64,000 bases of DNA, taken from the NCBI GenBank assembly GCA_937907025.1, contig CALESJ010000027.1, forward strand, positions 124,001 through 188,000. The letters are read 5' to 3'. This DNA is from an uncultured Faecalibacterium sp. (GTDB taxonomy: Bacteria; Bacillota; Clostridia; Oscillospirales; Ruminococcaceae). Positions 17,182 to 25,608 of this stretch are shown here, in pieces. A program made the position numbers and the translations under genes. Each line of letters begins with the position of its first letter. Within the stretch, counting starts at the first letter, position 1. The notes under the pieces were generated by a model. That model did not search any database, was not told where the DNA came from, and was given only the letters and a program-made list of their open reading frames with translations.

Positions 17182-17679
17182 ATGAAAAAGAAGATCGGAT
17201 TTGTGCCCATGGACCCCGTCCTTGGTGCATGGCTGTTGGAAATGCTGGCAAAGCACCCGCCGGAAAGCGAAAACGTCGGGGAGCTGTGCTCCGGCATTCA
17301 AGACTTACTGCGAGGGGAAGTGACCTCTTTGCTGTTGAGCGCTGCCGGGGAGGGAGAAGCGCCCACCCCGGCAGAGAGCTTGCAGCTGGGGGAACTGGAG
17401 ATCTTTCCCAAAAGCCGCCGGGTGCTCATGCAGGGCCGGGACGTGAGCCTGACCCCCAAGGAGTTCGATATCCTCTGGTTTCTGGCGCAGAACCGGGGCG
17501 AGGTATTCACCAAAGAGCAGATCTACCGGGCGGTGTGGTCGGATAATTACCTGCTGGACGACAGCAACATCATGGCGTTTATCCGCAAGCTGCGCAAGAA
17601 GATCGAGCCGGACCCGGACGCCCCCCATTACATTCTGACGATCTGGGGCATCGGGTATAAGTTCAACGACCTGTTGTAA
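17182..17679 (+). CDS. Receiver-less winged-helix regulator (OmpR/PhoB DNA-binding domain)
   Basis: The product has 165 residues. The C-terminal 100 residues are an OmpR/PhoB effector domain: VSLTPKEFDILWFLAQNRGEVFTKEQIY, then DSNIMAFIRKLRKKIE and a final wing ILTIWGIGYKFN. The first 65 residues are too short for a receiver and lack its Asp. AAAGGAGGGG precedes the ATG. Its place between two MgtA-type genes suggests control of this cassette by a route that does not use phosphorylation. A terminator follows the stop. Confidence 0.8.
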   Translation: MKKKIGFVPMDPVLGAWLLEMLAKHPPESENVGELCSGIQDLLRGEVTSLLLSAAGEGEAPTPAESLQLGELEIFPKSRRVLMQGRDVSLTPKEFDILWFLAQNRGEVFTKEQIYRAVWSDNYLLDDSNIMAFIRKLRKKIEPDPDAPHYILTIWGIGYKFNDLL

Positions 17680-17706
17680 AAAATCAAATCTTGCTCAATC
17701 GCAAGG

Positions 17707-17748
17707 AAATCGCAAGGCTTTGGCCATGGGATCTTCCTTGCGATTTTT
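17707..17748 (+). terminator. Intrinsic terminator after the winged-helix gene
   Basis: AAATCGCAAGG (17707-17717) pairs with CCTTGCGATTT (17736-17746), followed by T residues to 17748. It separates the first ATPase/regulator unit from the second ATPase gene, which starts 34 bases later. Confidence 0.8.
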
Positions 17749-17781
17749 GTATGCTAGGGGTGTTGGAAGGAGGTATGATCC

Positions 17782-20550
17782 ATGAATAAGAAAAAAGAAA
17801 ACCGCATGGCCGTCCGACAGGCGGCAGCAAAGGCGGTGCTCCGGGACGAGCAGAACCGCCGCATCCAGTTCGCCGCCACCAATCCGGAGGGCGAGGTGCT
17901 GAAGAATCTCCGCACCACCCTCCGGGGTCTGGATGAGGATGCCGTGACCGCCAGCCGTGCCAAATACGGCAGCAACAAGGTGACCCACGAGAAAAAGAAA
18001 TCGCTGGCACAGCGTCTGGCGGGAGCCTTCGCCAACCCCTTTACCGCCATTCTGTTCTGTCTGGCGCTGGTGTCCACCATGACGGATATGGTGTTTCCGT
18101 ATTTTTCCCTGCTGGGCAGTGTGCCGGAGGATTTTGATCCCCTGACGGTCGTTATCATCCTGACCATGGTGCTCATCTCCGGCACCCTGCGGTTCGTGCA
18201 GGAATCCCGCAGCGGCAACGCAGCGGAAAAGCTACTGGCCATGATCACCACCACCTGTATGGTCACCCGGCAGGAGCAGGAGAAGGTGGAGATCCCCATG
18301 GACGATCTGGTGGTGGGAGATATTGTGCATCTCTCGGCAGGCGATATGATCCCGGCGGACGTCCGCATTCTGGAAGCCAAGGATCTGTTCGTCAGTCAGG
18401 CCAGCCTGACTGGCGAGAGCGAACCCATTGAAAAGACTCCGCTGGTCTGTGTCCCGCAGGACAGCGTCACCGACTACACCGACATCGCTTTTATGGGCAG
18501 CAATGTGATCTCCGGCAGCGCCACCGCCGTGGCAGTCTGCGTGGGCGACCAGACTCTCTTCGGTTCCATGGCCTCTGCCGTGGCTGGGGAGGCGGTAGAG
18601 ACCAGCTTCACCAAGGGGGTCAACGCCGTTTCGTGGGTGCTGATCCGCTTTATGATGGTCATGGTGCCGCTGGTGTTCTTCATCAACGGCATCACCAAGG
18701 GCGACTGGCTGGAAGCGTTTTTGTTCGGCATCTCCATCGCCGTGGGGCTTACCCCGGAAATGCTGCCCATGATCGTGACCACTTGCCTTGCCAAGGGCGC
18801 AATCTCCATGAGCAAAAAGCAGACCATCGTGAAAAATCTGAACTCCATCCAGAACTTTGGTGCCATCGACATCCTCTGCACTGACAAAACCGGCACCCTG
18901 ACACAGGATAAGGTAGTGCTGGAATATCACCTGAACGTCAACGGCGAAAACGACACCCGGGTACTGCGCCACGCCTACCTGAACAGCTACTTCCAGACCG
19001 GCTATAAGAACCTGATGGACCTTGCCATCATCCACAAGACCGAGGAGGAAGAAGCGGCCGATTCCCGGCTGTTAGACCTGTCGGAAAACTATGTGAAGGT
19101 GGATGAGATTCCCTTTGACTTCACCCGCCGCCGTTTGACCACTGTGGTGCAGGACAAGGCAGGCAAGACCCAGATGGTGACGAAGGGTGCAGTAGAGGAA
19201 ATGTTGTCCATCTGTGCCTATGCGGAGCAGGACGGTAGGGTAGAGCCTCTGACCGATGCCCTGCGCAGCAAAATTCTGCATACCGTGGATGAACTCAATG
19301 ATAAGGGCTTCCGGGTGCTGGCCATTGCCCAGAAGAGCAACCCCTCCCCGGTGGATGCCTTTGGCGTAAAGGACGAGCGGGATATGGTACTGCTGGGATA
19401 TCTTGCCTTCCTCGACCCGCCCAAGGAGTCAACCGCCGATGCCATCCGAGCACTGAAAGACCACGGTGTCACCACTAAAATCCTTACCGGCGACAACGAC
19501 AAGGTCACCCGCACCATCTGCAAGCAGGTGGGGCTGAAGGTCCGCAATATGCTGCTGGGTTCCGACCTGGACCATATGTCCGATGCAGAGCTTGCCCGGG
19601 CAGCAGAGAGCACCGATGTGTTTGCGAAGCTGACCCCGGACCAGAAGGCACGGGTGGTGTCCGTCCTGCGGGAAAATGGCCACACCGTGGGTTTTATGGG
19701 GGACGGTATCAACGACGCTGCCGCCATGAAAGCTGCTGACATCGGCATCTCGGTGGATACCGCCGTGGACGTAGCCAAGGAGTCGGCAGACATCATCCTG
19801 CTGGAAAAAGACCTGATGGTGCTGGAGCAGGGCATCATCGAGGGCCGCAAGACCTACGCCAATATGATCAAATACATCAAGATGACGGCCAGCTCCAATT
19901 TCGGCAATATGTTCTCGGTGCTGGCAGCCTCGGCGCTGCTGCCCTTCCTGCCCATGATGAGCGTCCACCTCATTTTCCTGAATCTCATCTACGACCTCTC
20001 CTGCACCGCCATCCCATGGGATAACGTGGACGAGGAATTCATTGCCAAACCCCGGAAATGGGATGCTTCCAGCGTGGGCAGCTTTATGATCTGGATCGGA
20101 CCCACCAGCTCTATCTTCGACTTCACAACGTATATTTTCATGTACTTTGTGTTCTGCCCGCTGTTCGTGTCCGGCGGCGTGCTGTTCAATGATCTGGCGG
20201 CTCATTACAGTGGAGCCCAGCTTGCCCTGATGCAGGCACAGTACATCGGGATGTTCCAAGCCGGATGGTTCGTAGAGTCCATGTGGAGCCAGACGCTGGT
20301 CATCCACATGATCCGCACCCCAAAGCTGCCATTCATCCAGAGCCGGGCGTCCGCTCCGGTGACCATGCTGACCATGACCGGCATTGCGGTGCTGACCATC
20401 ATCCCCTTTACCCCCTTTGGTGCAGTGCTGGGCTTTGTGGCACTGCCTGCGGCCTACTTTGCCTATCTGATCCCCTGCATCCTGCTGTATATGGTGCTTG
20501 CCACCAGCCTGAAAAAAGCCTACGTCCGCCACTATGGCGAGTTGCTGTAA
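17782..20550 (+). CDS. mgtA: P-type ATPase, Mg2+-import type (MgtA-like), second copy
   Basis: The product has 922 residues, the usual MgtA length. Motifs: [11 protein letters not shown] in the actuator domain, [16 protein letters not shown], the phosphorylation site DKTGTLT (Asp about residue 368), the TGDN loop and [20 protein letters not shown]. The C-terminal membrane helices resemble MgtA/MgtB. GGAAGGAGG precedes the ATG. It differs clearly from the first copy, so the pair are paralogs of separate origin or old duplicates. A small membrane peptide gene follows after 12 bases. Confidence 0.9.
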   Translation: MNKKKENRMAVRQAAAKAVLRDEQNRRIQFAATNPEGEVLKNLRTTLRGLDEDAVTASRAKYGSNKVTHEKKKSLAQRLAGAFANPFTAILFCLALVSTMTDMVFPYFSLLGSVPEDFDPLTVVIILTMVLISGTLRFVQESRSGNAAEKLLAMITTTCMVTRQEQEKVEIPMDDLVVGDIVHLSAGDMIPADVRILEAKDLFVSQASLTGESEPIEKTPLVCVPQDSVTDYTDIAFMGSNVISGSATAVAVCVGDQTLFGSMASAVAGEAVETSFTKGVNAVSWVLIRFMMVMVPLVFFINGITKGDWLEAFLFGISIAVGLTPEMLPMIVTTCLAKGAISMSKKQTIVKNLNSIQNFGAIDILCTDKTGTLTQDKVVLEYHLNVNGENDTRVLRHAYLNSYFQTGYKNLMDLAIIHKTEEEEAADSRLLDLSENYVKVDEIPFDFTRRRLTTVVQDKAGKTQMVTKGAVEEMLSICAYAEQDGRVEPLTDALRSKILHTVDELNDKGFRVLAIAQKSNPSPVDAFGVKDERDMVLLGYLAFLDPPKESTADAIRALKDHGVTTKILTGDNDKVTRTICKQVGLKVRNMLLGSDLDHMSDAELARAAESTDVFAKLTPDQKARVVSVLRENGHTVGFMGDGINDAAAMKAADIGISVDTAVDVAKESADIILLEKDLMVLEQGIIEGRKTYANMIKYIKMTASSNFGNMFSVLAASALLPFLPMMSVHLIFLNLIYDLSCTAIPWDNVDEEFIAKPRKWDASSVGSFMIWIGPTSSIFDFTTYIFMYFVFCPLFVSGGVLFNDLAAHYSGAQLALMQAQYIGMFQAGWFVESMWSQTLVIHMIRTPKLPFIQSRASAPVTMLTMTGIAVLTIIPFTPFGAVLGFVALPAAYFAYLIPCILLYMVLATSLKKAYVRHYGELL

Positions 20551-20562
20551 AGGAGGAAAACC

Positions 20563-20736
20563 ATGAACTGGAATGAACTTTGGATGACCGTATTCGGCAC
20601 CACCCACTGGCTGGGTCTTGATCTGGGCTTCTGGGTGTCCTTGGCGGTGGTGGCCCTCATCGTGGTGGCCATGAACGCTGTGTTTTGGGGTATGAAGCCA
20701 CAGAAGAAACCGACAGACCCGCCCAAGGCGGTGTAA
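20563..20736 (+). CDS. 57-residue single-span membrane peptide next to mgtA
   Basis: Starting MNWNELWMTVFGTT with AGGAGG directly upstream. One long hydrophobic helix (residues about 17-43, LGLDLGFWVSLAVVALIVV onwards) is followed by a basic tail (KPQKKPTDPPKAV). The 12-base gap to the ATPase suggests co-translation. Small single-span peptides that act on P-type ATPases are known (MgtR, KdpF and others), but no homology to these is claimed. It is probably a subunit or modulator of the preceding transporter. Confidence 0.75.
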   Translation: MNWNELWMTVFGTTHWLGLDLGFWVSLAVVALIVVAMNAVFWGMKPQKKPTDPPKAV

Positions 20737-20754
20737 CAAACGATGCCATAGATA

Positions 20755-20808
20755 AAATATCCCGGTCATTCCCCTGCGCTCAGCAGAGAGAATGACCGGG
20801 ATATTTTT
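20755..20808 (+). terminator. Intrinsic terminator of the second ATPase unit
   Basis: AAATATCCCGGTCATTC (20755-20771) and GAATGACCGGGATATTT (20790-20806) form a perfect 17-bp stem that runs into TTTTT. Confidence 0.88.
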
Positions 20809-20835
20809 AGTGTGCACAGAAGTGAAAATAACATC

Positions 20836-20864
20836 TTGCTTTTTCTCGCAAAATGTGGTATATC
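20836..20864 (+). promoter_or_regulatory. Candidate promoter of the recombinase gene
   Basis: TTGCTT (20836-20841), a 17-base spacer and TATATC (20859-20864). It lies between the preceding terminator and the recombinase start at 20934. A second -10-like TTATAC follows closely. Confidence 0.5.
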
Positions 20865-20933
20865 CATTATACGAAACATTGCTTTGAAAGAACGCTCCAC
20901 CGTTCAATGATGTATAAATGGGAGATGCCCGCC

Positions 20934-23066
20934 ATGACCGCCGTGATCTACGCCCGCTATTCCAGCGACAACCAACGCGAAGAATCCATTGAAGGCCAAA
21001 TTCGTGAATGCACGGCCTATGCGGAAAAGAACGGCATCACCATCGTCAAGCACTACATCGACCGCGCCCTTTCCGCTAAAACTGACAATCGTCCGGAGTT
21101 CCAGCAGATGATAAAGGACAGCGAAAAGCGGCTGTTTGACATTGTGCTGGTCTGGAAACTTGACCGCTTTGCCCGAAACCGCTATGATTCGGCACACTAC
21201 GAGTATCAGTTGGAGCGGAACCACGTCAAGTTGGTATCGGCCACCGAGCCGATTTCAGAAGGCCCAGCAGGTATTATGGTCAAGAGTATGCTCACCGGCA
21301 TGGCTGAGTACTATTCCGCAGAACTTTCTGAAAAGGTCGTGCGCGGCATGACCGAGAATGTTCTGAAGGGTAAGTACAACGGCGGCACGATTCCCATTGG
21401 CTATACGGTAGACGAGGAAAAGTTCTTCCAGATTGACCCTTTGAAAGCTCCCTTTGTGGTAGAAGTCTTTCAGCGTTACAACGATGGTGCAACCATGAAA
21501 GAGCTGATGAACTGGCTGAACAACAGTGGCGTGACCACCAACCGCAATCAGAAGTTCACCTATAACAGTATTCAGACCTTGCTGACAAACCGCCGTTATA
21601 TCGGCGAGAACCGTTTTAAGGACATTGTGATGCCGGACAGCATCCCGGTTATCATTGAGAAAGAACTGTTCGACAGTGTACAGGATAAAATCGCCAAGAA
21701 CCGCCGCGCTCCGGCTCGGCACAAAGCGGAGGACGATTATTTGCTGACGACCAAGCTGTTCTGTGGAATGTGTGGAGCGATGATGTTCGGCGAGTGCGGA
21801 ACGAGTCGAAATAAGAACGTCCACCATTATTATAAATGTGCTAATGCCAAGCGCACCAAGACCTGCAAGAAAAAGACCGTCCGCAAAGAGTGGCTGGAAG
21901 ATCTGGTAGTCAACGAAACCATGAAGATGATTCGTGACGATGACAGTATCCAGTCCATCGTGGATGCGGTGATGATTCTTCAGGAACAGGAGAACACGGT
22001 GCTGCCCCTGCTGGAAAAGCAGATGAAGGATATAGAGAACGGCATCGAGAATCTGTTAAATGCGATTCAGGCAGGTGTACTGACCAGCTCGACCAAAGGA
22101 CGCTTGGAAAAGTTGGAGGCTCAGCAGAAAGAGTTGGAAATCCGCATCGCGGAAGAAAAGCTGGCGAAACCGAAAGTCAGCGCAGATTTTGTGAAATTTT
22201 GGCTCACCAACTTCCGCAAACTCGACCCGAACGTGAAAAGCCACCGGGAAACGCTTATCAATACGTTCGTGAATGCTGTTTATCTCTATGATGAAAAAGT
22301 TTTGATTACATTCAACTACAAAGACGGCACAAAAACCATCACGTTCGATGAGATTGCTGCCAAAGATGCCCCAGAGGGCAATGGTTCGGATTTAGGTTGC
22401 TTCGCTCCACCAACGAAGCCGACTTGTTTTGCAAGTCGGTTTTATTTTTTTGTACCAGGAAGGAGTCGTACCATGGAAATACGGGAAATCCTGCAATCAC
22501 CGGACGGATATGTCGCTCAGAACCGGAATGTGCCGCCGGAAGTAAAGGCCAAAGCCCAGTCCCTTTGCTGGGAGTACAACCAGACCCCGCCCGACCAGCC
22601 GGAAAGGCGGCAGGACATTCTGAGCAGACTGTTGGGCACCTGCCACCCGCTGACGTTCATCGAACCCGCTTTCCATTGTGATTACGGTTTCAATATTCAT
22701 ACCCACGGTCTGGCCGTCATCAATTACAACTGTGTGTTTCTGGACACCTCTCCCATCCATATCGGCGCCGGAGCTTTTATAGCCCCCGGCGTTTGCCTGA
22801 GCTGTGCCGGGCACGCCATTGATGCCGCCCAGCGCTCTGATGGCATCAGCACTTCCAAGCCCATCCGCCTGGAAGACGATGTCTGGATCGGGGCCAACGC
22901 CGTGGTCTGCGGCGGGGTAACCATCGGGAAAGGGTCTGTCATCGGTGCGGGCAGTGTGGTCACCCACGATATTCCCGCCGGGGTCGTGGCTGCCGGTGTT
23001 CCCTGCCGTCCCATCCGTCCCGTCACCGAGAAAGACCGGATTGCTCCGGAACAGTTGGCTTTCTGA
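20934..23066 (+). CDS. Large serine recombinase of the element, reading in frame into a host acetyltransferase
   Basis: The recombinase part (20934 to about 22412) has the resolvase catalytic domain (AVIYARYSSDNQREESIEGQ, Ser nucleophile), the Recombinase domain (residues about 160-260), a zinc ribbon (CGMCGAMM, then paired Cys in YYKCANAKRTKTCKKKT) and a coiled coil. The start at 20934 is set by GGGAG at proper spacing. There is no stop codon: the frame passes through the attR core, where GCTCCACCA codes APP, and through the host tRNA terminator. It joins the acetyltransferase frame at 22473. A fused 710-residue protein is possible only if transcription passes the terminator. Confidence 0.85.
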   Translation: MTAVIYARYSSDNQREESIEGQIRECTAYAEKNGITIVKHYIDRALSAKTDNRPEFQQMIKDSEKRLFDIVLVWKLDRFARNRYDSAHYEYQLERNHVKLVSATEPISEGPAGIMVKSMLTGMAEYYSAELSEKVVRGMTENVLKGKYNGGTIPIGYTVDEEKFFQIDPLKAPFVVEVFQRYNDGATMKELMNWLNNSGVTTNRNQKFTYNSIQTLLTNRRYIGENRFKDIVMPDSIPVIIEKELFDSVQDKIAKNRRAPARHKAEDDYLLTTKLFCGMCGAMMFGECGTSRNKNVHHYYKCANAKRTKTCKKKTVRKEWLEDLVVNETMKMIRDDDSIQSIVDAVMILQEQENTVLPLLEKQMKDIENGIENLLNAIQAGVLTSSTKGRLEKLEAQQKELEIRIAEEKLAKPKVSADFVKFWLTNFRKLDPNVKSHRETLINTFVNAVYLYDEKVLITFNYKDGTKTITFDEIAAKDAPEGNGSDLGCFAPPTKPTCFASRFYFFVPGRSRTMEIREILQSPDGYVAQNRNVPPEVKAKAQSLCWEYNQTPPDQPERRQDILSRLLGTCHPLTFIEPAFHCDYGFNIHTHGLAVINYNCVFLDTSPIHIGAGAFIAPGVCLSCAGHAIDAAQRSDGISTSKPIRLEDDVWIGANAVVCGGVTIGKGSVIGAGSVVTHDIPAGVVAAGVPCRPIRPVTEKDRIAPEQLAF
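22406..22413 (+). repeat. attR core, right copy of TCCACCAA
   Basis: Identical to 4665-4672. It lies inside the recombinase frame. To its left is element DNA with GGTTCGGATTT (22383-22393). To its right is host DNA beginning with a hairpin terminator that fits the tRNA. GCTTCG and CGAAGC flank the core as a short local dyad. Confidence 0.72.
22419..22450 (+). terminator. Displaced native terminator of tRNA-Ala
   Basis: CCGACTTG (22419-22426) and CAAGTCGG (22432-22439), followed by TTTTATTTTTTT. It begins six bases after the attR core. In the rebuilt empty site it would follow the tRNA CCA directly, so it is most likely the original tRNA terminator. It is now read as codons of the recombinase frame. 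Confidence 0.8.
22473..23066 (+). CDS. Sugar O-acetyltransferase, maltose/galactoside acetyltransferase type
   Basis: The 197-residue host protein has its own AGGAAGGAG nine bases before the ATG at 22473. An N-terminal Mac domain (EIREILQSPDGYV) is followed by left-handed beta-helix hexapeptide repeats (IHIGAGAFIAPGVCLSC, DDVWIGANAVVCGGVTIGKGSVIGAGSVVTHDIPAG). These trimeric enzymes acetylate sugars with acetyl-CoA. Before the element arrived it would have lain just behind tRNA-Ala. It is now also the 3' part of the recombinase open frame. galK lies convergently downstream. Confidence 0.88.
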   Translation: MEIREILQSPDGYVAQNRNVPPEVKAKAQSLCWEYNQTPPDQPERRQDILSRLLGTCHPLTFIEPAFHCDYGFNIHTHGLAVINYNCVFLDTSPIHIGAGAFIAPGVCLSCAGHAIDAAQRSDGISTSKPIRLEDDVWIGANAVVCGGVTIGKGSVIGAGSVVTHDIPAGVVAAGVPCRPIRPVTEKDRIAPEQLAF

Positions 23067-23091
23067 AACTGATCGTTTTTGTGCAGACAGC

Positions 23092-23129
23092 AAAAGCCCC
23101 GCAGGCTGCTTTCGCCTGCGGGGCTTTTT
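23092..23129. terminator. Bidirectional terminator between the acetyltransferase and galK
   Basis: AAAAGCCCCGCAGGC and GCCTGCGGGGCTTTTT form a long GC-rich stem around a 7-base loop, with A and T runs on either side. It serves both convergent genes. Confidence 0.88.
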
Positions 23130-23149
23130 ACTTTCTGTTTATGTAGGGG

Positions 23150-24457
23150 TTACATAGATTCTTCCACGCGCACAGCGCCGTAGTTGCGCACGCTGAGCAC
23201 ATGGCAGCTGCCTTCGCCAAAAACGGCATCAATGGCAGCGCGGTACTTGTCCAGCAGATCCAGGGGGACAAACGCCTGAATGGTACCGGCAAAACCGCCG
23301 CCCTGCAGACGCCAGGCGCCGCGGCCCTGCAGAACGCGCTGGCTGATGGCCAGTGCCAGAGGCACGCCCTGCTCTTTCACGTTCTTGATGCTGTATGCGT
23401 TCTGGTTATATTCAAAGCTGGAATGCCCGCCTTCCAGAATCAGCTGCAGGAAGCGGTCGAAATCGTCATTCTTGACGGCATCGCACAGCTCACCGGCACG
23501 GCGGCAATCGTTGTAGAAATGGATAGCACGCACCACAGCGCGGTCGCCCACCTTCTTGCGCACTTCGGGAATGGCAGCAATGAAGGTATCCTCATCCACC
23601 TCACGCAGGACCTTTTTACCGAAGCAGGCAGCCACCGATTCCATCTCACGGCGGATGGCGGCATAGTCATCGGTCAGGTCGGCATGGCTTCCCTTGGTAT
23701 CGCTGATGCACAGCGCAAAACCCTTGCCGGCCAGGTCAAAGTCCACCTTGTTGACGATGGGAGCCGTGGGGTCCTTGAAGTCGATGGTGATGGCACTGCC
23801 CACCGCACAGGCGGTCTGGTCCATCAGGCCGGACGGCTTGCCGAAGAACACGTTCTCGGCATACTGGCCGATCTTGGCGATTTCCACCTGATTCAGGCGG
23901 GTCATATCGTTGTCGTTATACTCACCGCGGAAAATAGCTCCCACGCACACCTCAAAGGCAGCAGAGCTGGACAGGCCGGAACCGCGCAGCACATCGCTGG
24001 TGGAATAGGCATCGAACCCGCCGACCTTGCCGCCTTCCTTCACGATACCGGCAGCCACACCGCGGATCAGAGAAGCACTGTGTTCTGCCTCGGACTTCTG
24101 CGGGGTCAGGATCGAAAGATCGATGTCGTCAATCTTTCCGAAGCCTTCAGAGATGAAGCGCACGGTATTGTCATCGTTCTTGGCCACCACAGCAATGATG
24201 TCCAGATTGACTGCCGCAGCCATGACCACACCGTTGTTATGGTCGGTGTGGTTGCCGCCGATTTCAGTACGGCCCGGTGCCGAGTACAGCCGCACATCGC
24301 GGTCGGCGCCGAACTCTTTTTCAAAGTTCTCAATCGTTTTGATATAACGCGCACGCTGGGCAGCAACGACCGACTGGTCCGCCGCATACAGCTTGGCAAA
24401 AGCGTTGTCATAGGCGCCATCCTGAATTTGTTTTTTAAGAACGCTGGAAATAGCCAT
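23150..24457 (-). CDS. galK: Galactokinase
   Basis: GalK phosphorylates galactose to galactose-1-phosphate, the entry of the Leloir pathway. The 435-residue product has the GHMP kinase signatures: SAPGRTEIGGNHTDHNNG near residue 60, the ATP loop VLRGSGLSSSAAFEVCVG and the C-terminal GGGFAGTIQAFVP. GGGAGGG precedes the ATG. It is longer than the E. coli enzyme by an N-terminal extension, as in other Clostridia. It stands alone with a divergent AraC gene; the element's beta-galactosidase gene lies about 13 kb to the left. Confidence 0.93.
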   Translation of the reverse strand: MAISSVLKKQIQDGAYDNAFAKLYAADQSVVAAQRARYIKTIENFEKEFGADRDVRLYSAPGRTEIGGNHTDHNNGVVMAAAVNLDIIAVVAKNDDNTVRFISEGFGKIDDIDLSILTPQKSEAEHSASLIRGVAAGIVKEGGKVGGFDAYSTSDVLRGSGLSSSAAFEVCVGAIFRGEYNDNDMTRLNQVEIAKIGQYAENVFFGKPSGLMDQTACAVGSAITIDFKDPTAPIVNKVDFDLAGKGFALCISDTKGSHADLTDDYAAIRREMESVAACFGKKVLREVDEDTFIAAIPEVRKKVGDRAVVRAIHFYNDCRRAGELCDAVKNDDFDRFLQLILEGGHSSFEYNQNAYSIKNVKEQGVPLALAISQRVLQGRGAWRLQGGGFAGTIQAFVPLDLLDKYRAAIDAVFGEGSCHVLSVRNYGAVRVEESM

Positions 24458-24556
24458 AATGGTAACACCCTCCCGTTTGTGTCAGGCTTGGCAACATGCA
24501 CAAAAAAGCCTTGCACTTTTTGGCAGCTTCTGCGCACAGAAGCTCTATCTATACTC

Positions 24557-24584
24557 AGTATAACAAATTTTACCGTTAAGTAAA
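24557..24584 (-). promoter_or_regulatory. Promoter of galK
   Basis: On the minus strand, TTTACT (24584-24579), a 16-base spacer and TATACT (24562-24557). It lies about 100 bases upstream of the galK start in the divergent region shared with the AraC gene. Confidence 0.55.
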
Positions 24585-24605
24585 CAGTTTTTTTCAACGA
24601 GATTA

Positions 24606-24634
24606 TGGACTTTTGATGAATGACTTGCTATAAT
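24606..24634 (+). promoter_or_regulatory. Promoter of the host AraC-family gene
   Basis: TGGACT (24606-24611), a 17-base spacer and a perfect TATAAT (24629-24634), 47 bases before the start codon. Confidence 0.65.
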
Positions 24635-24681
24635 AAAAGAAACCCGCGGCACGCGCCGCAACTTCCATTTGGGGGCAAAAC

Positions 24682-25527
24682 ATGGCAAACCTGCTCAAAC
24701 AATCCTATAAACAAAGCTATACCGATAATGTGGAGCTTTCTATCTTCAACTGCGGACACGAATGCTGTCAGCCCGGTCATACCTGGGGTCCCGGCGTGCG
24801 TGATCACTATCTGATTCACCTGGTGGTGGCCGGCAAGGGCGTGTACCAGGTGGGCGGTGCCGCTTTCAATCTGCAGGAGGGCGACCTGTTCCTGGCCAAG
24901 CCCAACCAGCTCATCACCTATGCGGCGGACGAAACCGAACCATGGGAATATTACTGGGTGGGATTCAACGGCGCCTGCGCCAACAAACTGGTGCAGCAGA
25001 CCCCTTTCACCGACCAGCATCCCCTGCACCACTGCAAGGACCCGCAGGGTGTGCGGGAGGCCCTGTACAATATTTATCTGTCCCGCGGGCCGGAGCCTCA
25101 GTGTGAAGCGCTGATGACGGGATATCTGTATCTGTTCATGGCGCAGCTGATGAAAGAAGCCCGGGACACCATGCCCAACCCTGGCAGCTCCAGCAGCCAG
25201 TATGTGCTGGCCGCCATCAAATACATCCAGTTCAACTATTCCCATGATATTTCGGTGGATGACATTGCAAAGGCGGTGGGCGTAAGCCGCAGCCATCTGT
25301 ATCGGGTGTTCATGGCCAATGTGGGGCAAAGTCCCATCGACTACCTGACCGGGTACCGCATCAGCGAGGCCTGTTCCCTGCTGAAAAACAGCCATCTTTC
25401 CATTGCAGAGATCGCTGTTTCGGTTGGATTTTTTGATCAGTTTTATTTTTCCCGCGTATTCAAGAAGGTCAAGGGCGTACCGCCCAGCAAGTATCTGGCT
25501 GCGCTGGAAAAAGATCCCCAGCTGTAA
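24682..25527 (+). CDS. AraC-family transcriptional regulator, divergent from galK
   Basis: The product has 281 residues. The N-terminal cupin domain (RDHYLIHLVVAGKGVYQVGG, then LQEGDLFLAKPNQ) should bind a sugar. The C-terminal half has two helix-turn-helix motifs (ISVDDIAKAVGVSRSHLYRVF and LSIAEIAVSVGFFDQFYFSRVF) ending in KVKGVPPSKYL. A G-rich site precedes the ATG. The divergent layout suggests it controls galK or a carbohydrate regulon. It is not closely similar to the AraC protein of the element. Confidence 0.85.
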   Translation: MANLLKQSYKQSYTDNVELSIFNCGHECCQPGHTWGPGVRDHYLIHLVVAGKGVYQVGGAAFNLQEGDLFLAKPNQLITYAADETEPWEYYWVGFNGACANKLVQQTPFTDQHPLHHCKDPQGVREALYNIYLSRGPEPQCEALMTGYLYLFMAQLMKEARDTMPNPGSSSSQYVLAAIKYIQFNYSHDISVDDIAKAVGVSRSHLYRVFMANVGQSPIDYLTGYRISEACSLLKNSHLSIAEIAVSVGFFDQFYFSRVFKKVKGVPPSKYLAALEKDPQL

Positions 25528-25608
25528 TTTCCGGCTCAAAGCGCCGCACCCCGCAGCGTTTTGGGCTCGTTTTCTGTGTATTCATCATCTGCTACAAAGA
25601 GGAGTATT

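Larger units (their letters stand above)
4665..22413. mobile_element. Integrative mobilizable element of about 17.7 kb in tRNA-Ala(CGC)
   Basis: It is bounded by TCCACCAA direct repeats (4665-4672 and 22406-22413). It encodes a large serine recombinase at the right end, a MobA relaxase and MobC, a ParB-like protein and a candidate oriT. No type IV secretion or coupling protein gene is seen, so transfer would need a helper conjugative element. Cargo: an AraC-regulated galactoside transporter and GH2 enzyme, and a cassette of two Mg2+-type P-type ATPases. The short core repeat fits a serine recombinase rather than a tyrosine integrase. Confidence 0.8.
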
